6,489 bases of DNA, from NCBI GenBank assembly GCA_017481185.1, contig JAFUPO010000117.1, positions 1-6,489 of the forward strand, given 5' to 3'. Position numbers and translations under genes: made by a program. Below are positions 1 through 4,325 of this stretch, one piece after another; position 1 is the stretch's first letter; each line of letters starts with the position of its first letter. The DNA comes from Clostridia bacterium (GTDB lineage Bacteria > Bacillota_A > Clostridia > Christensenellales > Aristaeellaceae). The notes beneath the pieces were generated by a model. It was not told where the DNA came from. It did not search any database and saw only the letters and a program-made list of their open reading frames with translations.

Positions 1-70
1 ATGACAGGGTGATTATAATACCCATTAGCTTGAGGCCGCAAGGCTTAGGGCTATTTGATAATGCAGAATA

Positions 71-119
71 GGCAGATTTACTACTCAGGACGTGGGAGTA
101 GCTATATCTGCCCATTTTT
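71..119 (+). terminator. Terminator-like hairpin with T run upstream of the PhoU-like gene
   Basis: GGCAGAT (71-77) pairs with ATCTGCC (106-112), and CTACTC (81-86) with GAGTAG (96-101). Positions 79-80 also pair with 103-104, leaving one mismatch and one bulged C. The loop is nine bases, and five Ts follow at 115-119. This resembles an intrinsic terminator on the + strand; there is no T run on the other side. It may end an upstream gene, or it may be an attenuator inside a leader that starts near base 25. Confidence 0.5.
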
Positions 120-146
120 GTACACCCTCACGTACCATATTTTGAT

Positions 147-205
147 TACAAACAGCTTGCTGCGGACCCTTGGCTCAACTCTGGTAAAGCACTGGCTGTT
201 TTGTA
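147..205 (+). promoter_or_regulatory. Inverted repeat in the leader of the phosphate operon
   Basis: TACAAACAGC (147-156) is the reverse complement of GCTGTTTTGTA (195-205), apart from one bulged T. This closes a loop of 38 bases that lies 44 bases before the start codon at 250. It could be an RNA stem in the 5' leader or a spaced DNA operator. I do not recognise a known riboswitch class or a clear Pho box, and I found no convincing -35/-10 pair between 120 and 240. Confidence 0.35.
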
Positions 206-231
206 TACCTTGCTACATTTTACTACATCAC

Positions 232-240
232 AAGGGAGGT
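232..240 (+). promoter_or_regulatory. Strong ribosome binding site of the PhoU-like gene
   Basis: AAGGGAGGT lies nine bases before ATG 250 and is an extended match to the anti-Shine-Dalgarno sequence. It fixes the start at 250 and fits the idea that this operon is strongly translated. Confidence 0.85.
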
Positions 241-249
241 TAAGATACC

Positions 250-912
250 ATGAACATGTTCCTCAAGAACGACAACTCCAAGATCCACAATCTGGTTCTC
301 GAACAGATCAAGGATGTGGAAGGCTGCCTGCTGAGCTACACCAACTTCCTCAAGGGTGCTGTCAATCCCGATACCGATATCGAGACCCTGCGCTCCCTGG
401 CCGTGGGCGTCAACCAGCTGGAAAATGCTGCTGACCGTTCCCTGCGCGTCATGATCGATTCCCTGTCCTCCAGCCTGCTGCCTGCCACCCGCTCTGAAAT
501 GATCGAAGTCGGCACCAGCTGCGACAACATTGCCAACAAGTGCCAGCAGTCTGCCAAGAAGATCGTGCTGACCAAGTTCCACTTCCCCAAGGAGTATGCC
601 GACGACATCATGAAGATCAACGGCATCATCGGTGAGGAATTCCAGCTGCTGGTGAAGGCCATCGGCCTGCTGTTCACCAACTTTGGCGAACTGCTGAAGG
701 ACCACAGCATCCTGGATGACATTCGTGCCAAGGAGCACGAGGTGGACGTGATCGAAGAGAACCTGTATGAGCTGATCTACGCCAAGGAAGAGATGCGTCT
801 GTCCGAGCGTACCATGATCGCCGATATGGTTGAACTCACCTGCGATCTCGCCGACATCATCGAAGACATTGCTGACAAAATTCAGATTATGCTGATCACC
901 AGAAAGGCCTGA
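250..912 (+). CDS. DUF47/PhoU-like phosphate transport accessory protein
   Basis: This 220-residue protein belongs to the DUF47 (TIGR00153-type, PhoU-like) family, all-helical proteins commonly encoded beside PiT phosphate permeases and thought to modulate them from the cytoplasm. It has no signal peptide or membrane segment. Two PhoU-like acidic, presumably metal-binding, motifs are visible: Glu83/Glu86 with Cys91-Asp92 and IANKC at residues 83-98, and the Glu195-Asp199-Asp203 repeat with DIIEDIADKI at residues 192-211. The length is typical for the family. The start at 250 has a very strong ribosome binding site. The stop lies only 7 bases before the permease start, so the two genes are surely cotranscribed. 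Lysine codons are 15 AAG to 1 AAA, suggesting high expression. The family assignment is firm. Whether it regulates transport directly is inferred from family and neighbour. It is not the PhoU of a Pst ABC system, since no pst genes are nearby. Confidence 0.92.
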   Translation: MNMFLKNDNSKIHNLVLEQIKDVEGCLLSYTNFLKGAVNPDTDIETLRSLAVGVNQLENAADRSLRVMIDSLSSSLLPATRSEMIEVGTSCDNIANKCQQSAKKIVLTKFHFPKEYADDIMKINGIIGEEFQLLVKAIGLLFTNFGELLKDHSILDDIRAKEHEVDVIEENLYELIYAKEEMRLSERTMIADMVELTCDLADIIEDIADKIQIMLITRKA

Positions 913-919
913 AACTAAA

Positions 920-1993
920 ATGATCTATCTGCTGTTGTTTGCCGGTCTCTTTATGGGCTGGTCCTTGGGTTCCAACGACGCCGCCAACGCCTTTGGCACG
1001 GCTGTCGGTACGGGTATTATCAAGTACAAGCACGCCATCATCATCATCGCTGTGCTTGTTCTCGTCGGTGCTTTCCTGCAAGGTTCTGGTAACATTGACA
1101 GCGTGTTTGAGCTGTCTGCCAGCAATAAGGTGTCTGCCTCCCTGGAGGACGTGCAGGCTGCCATCGCCAACGATACCGTTGAGGATCTGCGGCTCAAGTC
1201 CGCTTTGAAGGCTTTCATCATCTTCACTTGCGCTGCCTTGACCGTGCTTCTGATGACCGTACTTGGTTTCCCGGTCTCTGCCAACCAATCCATTACCGGC
1301 GCTATCATCGGCTGGGGTCTGTGCTACGCTAACTATGCCGATCCTGCTGTGCAGGCCGTGAACCTGCCTCAGTTGGGCAAGTTCGTGTCTACCTGGCTCT
1401 TGAACCCCCTGGGTGCAGGTATCATCTCCTTCTTGCTGACGAAGTTTGTACACGTCTTCCTGGAGAAGAAGCTCATGAGCCTGACCAACTATGACCGTGT
1501 GCTGAAGATTGGCTACCTGGTAGCCGGCGCCTATGCTTCCTACAGCATTGGTATGAACTCCTCTGCCAACGTGACCGCTCTGTACTATGACGGTTTCTTT
1601 GCCCAGACTGGTGTAGCTGCTAACCTGCTCACCGATGCTCAAGTTACTGCCGTTGTTGGTGCTGCCGCTATCGCCCTGGGCGTTCTGACCTATTCCAAGA
1701 AGGTTATGATGACCGTGGGCAGCTCCATCGCCAACATCAACCAGATTGAAGGTTTTGTCTGCATCATCGCTATGGCCTCTACCATCGTGCTGATGGGCAC
1801 CTTCATGGGCATCCCCGTTTCCACCTCTCAGGCTGTGGTTGGTGCCGTCATGGGCGCTGGCCTGACCAAGGGTGTGAAGAACGTAAACTTCGGCGTGATG
1901 AAGAATATCGGTCTGGCTTGGCTGGGTTCTCCCACCATCGCCGGTTTGATGACCTACATCATCGCCTTCCTGACCCGCGGTTACTTTGGCTAA
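920..1993 (+). CDS. pit: PiT-family inorganic phosphate transporter
   Basis: This is a 357-residue membrane protein of about ten helices in the PiT (PF01384) family, which moves inorganic phosphate into the cell with a coupling cation. The family's inverted repeat is clear. The first half carries GSNDAANAFGT (residues 17-27) and GFPVSANQSITGAIIG (116-131). The second half carries the equivalent SIGMNSSANV (209-218) and GIPVSTSQAVVGAVMG (297-312). The hydrophilic stretch at about 56-95 separates helices of the first half. The length fits the short bacterial form rather than the roughly 500-residue PitA. The usual Asp of the second ND motif is replaced by Ser214. The start is ATG 920, 7 bases after the preceding stop; only a weak AAAGG lies inside the end of that gene, so translation is probably coupled. 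All 15 lysines use AAG. Phosphate is favoured over sulfate (CysP-like relatives) because the first ND motif is intact and a DUF47 partner is adjacent. Confidence 0.93.
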   Translation: MIYLLLFAGLFMGWSLGSNDAANAFGTAVGTGIIKYKHAIIIIAVLVLVGAFLQGSGNIDSVFELSASNKVSASLEDVQAAIANDTVEDLRLKSALKAFIIFTCAALTVLLMTVLGFPVSANQSITGAIIGWGLCYANYADPAVQAVNLPQLGKFVSTWLLNPLGAGIISFLLTKFVHVFLEKKLMSLTNYDRVLKIGYLVAGAYASYSIGMNSSANVTALYYDGFFAQTGVAANLLTDAQVTAVVGAAAIALGVLTYSKKVMMTVGSSIANINQIEGFVCIIAMASTIVLMGTFMGIPVSTSQAVVGAVMGAGLTKGVKNVNFGVMKNIGLAWLGSPTIAGLMTYIIAFLTRGYFG

Positions 1994-2027
1994 TTGACCT
2001 CCTTAAAATAGAATCATTTTTTCCCGC

Positions 2028-2073
2028 AAAGGGGCCGCTTTTCTGCCATGAGGAAAGCGGTCTCTTTGTTTGT
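2028..2073 (+). terminator. Intrinsic terminator of the phosphate operon
   Basis: A 16-base arm at 2028-2043 (core CCGCTTTTC) pairs with 2052-2067 (core GGAAAGCGG), allowing three G-T wobbles. The loop is TGCCATGA, and the T-rich tail GTTTGT follows. It lies 34 bases after the permease stop and separates this unit from the DUF1614 gene. Confidence 0.88.
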
Positions 2074-2114
2074 ATAGGCAGGGGCCTTTCTGGGCATCCT
2101 TGGTAAGGAAGCCT

Positions 2115-2124
2115 GGGAGGAGGG
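2115..2124 (+). promoter_or_regulatory. Ribosome binding site that selects a GTG start
   Basis: GGGAGGAGGG lies seven bases before GTG 2132. The nearby ATG at 2125 is in another frame and directly abuts the motif. The reading frame upstream of 2132 has no ATG, GTG or TTG start before the TAG at 2075-2077, so GTG 2132 is the best start. The only other close in-frame choice is ATG 2144. Confidence 0.75.
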
Positions 2125-2131
2125 ATGGCCG

Positions 2132-2794
2132 GTGTCTATCGGCATGGTGTTGTTGACGGCAGTTGCCGTACTGGTTTTCTTCGGCGTGACACAGCGGGTG
2201 CTGGACAAAATGCGGCTTACAGATCGCGCAGCGCTGCTGATGGTGGCTGCTATGTTCTTTGGTGGCTTGATTCCTAATCTGCAATTTGGAATGGTCGAGG
2301 TGAATATTGGCGGCGCGCTGGTGCCTTTGGGCATTTGTTTGTATCTGCTCATTAAGGCAGACAGCGGTAAGGAGGTGGCGCGGGCGCTGATCGGCTCCTG
2401 TGTCACTGCTGCTGCGGTTTATTTCCTAGGGAGCTGGATGCCTAACGAGCCGGAGGCCATTGGCATTGATCCCAATTATGTGTATGGCCTGGTAGGCGGC
2501 CTGGTGGCCTATATCCTGGGCAGAAGCCGTCGAGCTGCTTTTATCTGCGGTATCCTGGGCGTTTTGCTGGCCGATGTGGCAATCGCCGTTATGAACTGGG
2601 GCCAGGGGATCCAGCAGCCGCTGGTTTTAGGCGGTGCTGGCATCTTTGATGCCATGGTGATTTCCGGCCTTGCGGGCGTCATTCTGGCGGAGCTGATTGG
2701 CGAAGCGGCGGAGCGAATGACCAGAGGCAAGAACCCGCCGGATACCCGTCCCATTGAAAACCCCCTCAAGGATAAGGAAGGAGGCAAGGCATGA
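2132..2794 (+). CDS. DUF1614 family integral membrane protein
   Basis: This 220-residue hydrophobic protein matches my recollection of the DUF1614 (COG4089) family, whose function is not established. About seven membrane segments can be seen, near residues 2-19, 32-48, 58-76, 83-101, 116-129, 135-155 and 170-189. A soluble, charged, proline-rich tail covers 192-220. Landmarks are GIDPNYVYG (111-119) leading into a membrane segment, and GRSRRAAFICGILGVLLADVA (130-150). Translation starts at GTG with a strong ribosome binding site. The stop overlaps the start of the SpoIIP-family gene in an ATGA, so the two are translationally coupled and probably act together at the membrane. A role in sporulation is inferred only from that coupling. 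No clear promoter was found between the preceding terminator and the start. Confidence 0.85.
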   Translation: MSIGMVLLTAVAVLVFFGVTQRVLDKMRLTDRAALLMVAAMFFGGLIPNLQFGMVEVNIGGALVPLGICLYLLIKADSGKEVARALIGSCVTAAAVYFLGSWMPNEPEAIGIDPNYVYGLVGGLVAYILGRSRRAAFICGILGVLLADVAIAVMNWGQGIQQPLVLGGAGIFDAMVISGLAGVILAELIGEAAERMTRGKNPPDTRPIENPLKDKEGGKA

Positions 2795-3891
2795 GCCGCA
2801 TCGCTGTTATCCTGCTGATTCTGTGCCTGTTTCCCTGGGCAGCGGTGAGCGAGGTCGAATCAGTCTATACCCTGGTGGATGAAGAGGGCCATGAGCTTAC
2901 AGACATCAATCATCAACCCAGCGCTGGGGATGAATACATCGCGTCGGATAACCAGCACTACCGGGTGACTCAGGTGGATGAGAAAAGCAAAAAAGCGGTA
3001 ATGGAGCTGGTTGGCGCTTACGCCATGCCGGATGTTTCCTGGTTGGATGAAGCTGCTGCCCTGCAAGTTAGCGCTGCCCTGGGGGATAAAAAGATTGCCA
3101 TGTACTGCACCCACTCTGATGAAAGCTATGTGCCTACCGATGGCACTGAATCCGATGAGCAGCGGGGCGGCATCTATGATGTGGCTGGCGAATTGGCCGA
3201 TCAGCTGCAAAGCAAGGGCGTAAAGGTAACGCTGGACACCACTACGCACAATCCCCATGACGCGGGGGCTTATCGCCGCAGCCGGCAAACAGCGGTGAAG
3301 CTTTTGAAGGCAGCCCCTGACGCCATTTTTGATGTGCACCGCGACGGTATTCCGGATCCTGACCAGTATACCCTCACCATGGGCGGTGAGAAAATGTCTA
3401 AGGTGCGGCTGCTGGTGGGCAAGGGCAACCAAAACGCCAGCGCCAATAAGGCCTTTGCCACCCAGCTTAAAGCGGTGGCGGATAAAGTTTATCCAGGGCT
3501 CATAAAGGATATTTACATGGGCAAAGGCGCTTATAATCAGGATCTTTATCCCCGCAGCGTGTTGCTGGAGATGGGTACCCACACCGTTTCAAAAGAAAGA
3601 GTAATCAACGCCGCAGACCCCTTGGCTGATGTGATCTACCGTACCCTCTATGGGGGCGTCACCGGCGCAGCTGGCGCTAGTGATGCAGCGGGCACTGCGC
3701 CTTCTCAAACGGCCGAGGAGTCCAATGCGGGGGCCGGCACGGGCATTGGGTGGGTGCTGGGCGTGCTGGCCGTAGGCGGCGGCATCTTCGCCCTGCTTTC
3801 AACAGGGTCTTTCAAGGGCGCGGGGGAAAAGATGAAGCGCACTGCCAGCGAGGTAACAGGAGGCCTGCTGGGTAAAAGACCGAAAAAATAA
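2791..3891 (+). CDS. SpoIIP-family sporulation peptidoglycan hydrolase, C-terminally anchored
   Basis: SpoIIP (PF07454) enzymes are amidases/endopeptidases that, with SpoIID and SpoIIM, dissolve septal peptidoglycan and drive engulfment during sporulation. This 366-residue protein has a signal-like segment at 1-20 (possible cleavage after Ala-Val-Ser20) and a small, probably beta-rich domain at 26-72 with the motif GDEYI. The catalytic domain at about 100-287 contains YCTHSDESY (His108, Glu111), YRRSRQTAV, IFDVHRDG (His183), VYPGLIKDIYMGKGAYNQDLYPRSVLLEMG (Glu260) and LADVIY. The two His residues and Glu260 fall at conserved positions that I take as zinc-binding or catalytic. An Ala/Gly/Ser linker (289-318), one membrane helix (about 318-336) and a basic tail ending KRPKK follow. 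AAGGAAGGAGG at 2774-2784 precedes ATG 2791, which overlaps the upstream stop. Bacillus subtilis SpoIIP is anchored at its N-terminus, so this is a family member with different topology and possibly a paralogue; I therefore withhold the gene symbol. Confidence 0.9.
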   Translation: MSRIAVILLILCLFPWAAVSEVESVYTLVDEEGHELTDINHQPSAGDEYIASDNQHYRVTQVDEKSKKAVMELVGAYAMPDVSWLDEAAALQVSAALGDKKIAMYCTHSDESYVPTDGTESDEQRGGIYDVAGELADQLQSKGVKVTLDTTTHNPHDAGAYRRSRQTAVKLLKAAPDAIFDVHRDGIPDPDQYTLTMGGEKMSKVRLLVGKGNQNASANKAFATQLKAVADKVYPGLIKDIYMGKGAYNQDLYPRSVLLEMGTHTVSKERVINAADPLADVIYRTLYGGVTGAAGASDAAGTAPSQTAEESNAGAGTGIGWVLGVLAVGGGIFALLSTGSFKGAGEKMKRTASEVTGGLLGKRPKK

Positions 3892-3899
3892 ATCCAGCA

Positions 3900-3930
3900 A
3901 AAGACGAAAGGGCGGCCTTTCGTCTTTCTT
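3900..3930 (+). terminator. Intrinsic terminator after the SpoIIP-family gene
   Basis: AAAGACGAAAG (3900-3910) and CTTTCGTCTTT (3917-3927) form a perfect 11-bp stem. One more G-C pair closes a GCGG loop. The T-rich tail TTTCTTGATTTT follows. The hairpin begins 8 bases after the stop codon at 3889-3891. Confidence 0.92.
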
Positions 3931-3937
3931 GATTTTG

Positions 3938-3946
3938 TGTTATAAT
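3938..3946 (+). promoter_or_regulatory. Extended -10 promoter of the yerC-pcrA unit
   Basis: TGTTATAAT contains a perfect TATAAT (3941-3946) preceded by TG one base upstream, the extended -10 form recognised by the main vegetative sigma factor. At the usual 17-base spacing, the -35 position (3918-3923) falls in the preceding terminator and is poor, so the extended element probably carries the promoter. Transcription would start near 3953, leaving a leader of about 36 bases. Confidence 0.7.
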
Positions 3947-3971
3947 TAAAAAGCTGTATGTACGCTTTTAA
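3946..3971. promoter_or_regulatory. Dyad at the yerC transcription start, possible operator
   Basis: AAAAGC (3949-3954) and GCTTTT (3964-3969) form an ungapped dyad with a 9-base spacer. Allowing one extra A and one extra T in the left arm, the symmetry extends to TTAAAAAGCTGTA / TACGCTTTTAA. The element covers the expected start site, just downstream of the -10 box, where a bound repressor would block transcription. Which protein binds, if any, is unknown. Confidence 0.35.
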
Positions 3972-3988
3972 ATACGGAGGATGCCTTT

Positions 3989-4303
3989 ATGTATAAGCCA
4001 AAGGTGCAGTCTAAGCAGTTGGATCTGCTCATGCAGGCGGTATTGGAGCTGGAATCCATGGAGGATGCCTACCGCTTTTTTGAGGATGTGTGCACCATTC
4101 AAGAACTCAAGAGCCTCGCCCAGCGAATTGAGGTGGCCGCCCTTTTGCGCAATAAGGTCACCTACCAGGAAATTGCCCGCCGGACAGGCGCCTCCACAGC
4201 TACCATCAGCCGGGTGAATCGTGCGTTCACCTACGGGGCGGATGGTTATAACCGGGTGCTGGATTCCCTGGAGAGCCAGCATCTTTTAGATGATCTCCAG
4301 TAA
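3989..4303 (+). CDS. yerC: YerC/YecD family TrpR-related DNA-binding protein
   Basis: This 104-residue, all-helical protein matches the YerC/YecD family, small relatives of the tryptophan repressor TrpR. The TrpR-like core runs from about residue 25 to 95. FFEDVCTIQELKSLAQRIEVAALL (30-53) gives the dimerisation helices, and TYQEIARRTGASTATISRVNRAF (58-80) is the helix-turn-helix, with GASTATISR spanning the turn and recognition helix. The length is usual for the family. GGAGG at 3976-3980 lies eight bases before ATG 3989; an ATG at 3981 is out of frame and too close to it. It is the first gene of its unit, 22 bases before pcrA. In Bacillus subtilis, yerC also lies close to pcrA. The regulated genes are not known to me. 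No tryptophan genes are nearby, so TrpR-like tryptophan control should not be assumed. The dyad at its promoter makes autoregulation a reasonable guess. Confidence 0.92.
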   Translation: MYKPKVQSKQLDLLMQAVLELESMEDAYRFFEDVCTIQELKSLAQRIEVAALLRNKVTYQEIARRTGASTATISRVNRAFTYGADGYNRVLDSLESQHLLDDLQ

Positions 4304-4325
4304 GCAAGAGAAAGAGGATAAGCAG

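Larger units (their letters stand above)
1..249 (+). other. Non-coding region upstream of the phosphate genes
   Basis: I see no convincing complete gene here; the small open frames carry no recognisable protein. Frame 3 is open from the window edge to a TAG at 69-71 (22 codons), so this could be the tail of an upstream gene whose terminator follows directly, but so short an open frame is weak evidence. A perfect TATAAT lies at 14-19, with any -35 outside the window. GGGT (7-10) and ACCC (20-23) can pair, as can AGGCC/GGCTT around a GCAA tetraloop near 31-44. A larger hairpin with a T run lies at 71-119, and an inverted repeat at 147-205. The stretch is therefore either a 3' end plus a promoter region, or one structured leader for the phosphate genes. 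Confidence 0.5.

Noticed and set aside
3..71. Open frame to TAG at 69-71 as the end of an upstream gene
   Set aside because: 22 open codons can easily arise by chance and the translated tail is not recognisable, so it is mentioned as a possibility and not annotated as a gene.
55..243. 62-codon open frame before the PhoU-like gene
   Set aside because: It has no credible ribosome binding site, runs through the hairpin and inverted repeat, and its translation resembles no family I know.
223..738. Antisense open frame of 171 codons over the PhoU-like gene
   Set aside because: It covers the antisense of a clearly real gene with strong codon bias, shows low-complexity His/Gln/Val-rich translation and has no recognisable domain.
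1030..1051. Short CATCATCATCATC run in the permease gene
   Set aside because: It encodes consecutive isoleucines in a membrane helix and is explained by coding with ATC preference.
896..1642. Antisense open frame of 248 codons over the permease gene
   Set aside because: It lies entirely opposite the PiT gene and has no family signature; biased codon use in the sense gene leaves the reverse frame open.
2072..2100. Possible forespore sigma (SigF/SigG-like) promoter before the DUF1614 gene, GTATA at 2072-2076 and GGGCATCCT at 2092-2100
   Set aside because: The -35-like box and spacing are tempting beside a SpoIIP relative, but the -10 match is poor and the box overlaps the terminator tail. It is too weak to call.
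2125..2127. ATG near the DUF1614 start
   Set aside because: It is out of frame with the DUF1614 protein and directly abuts the Shine-Dalgarno motif, leaving no spacing.
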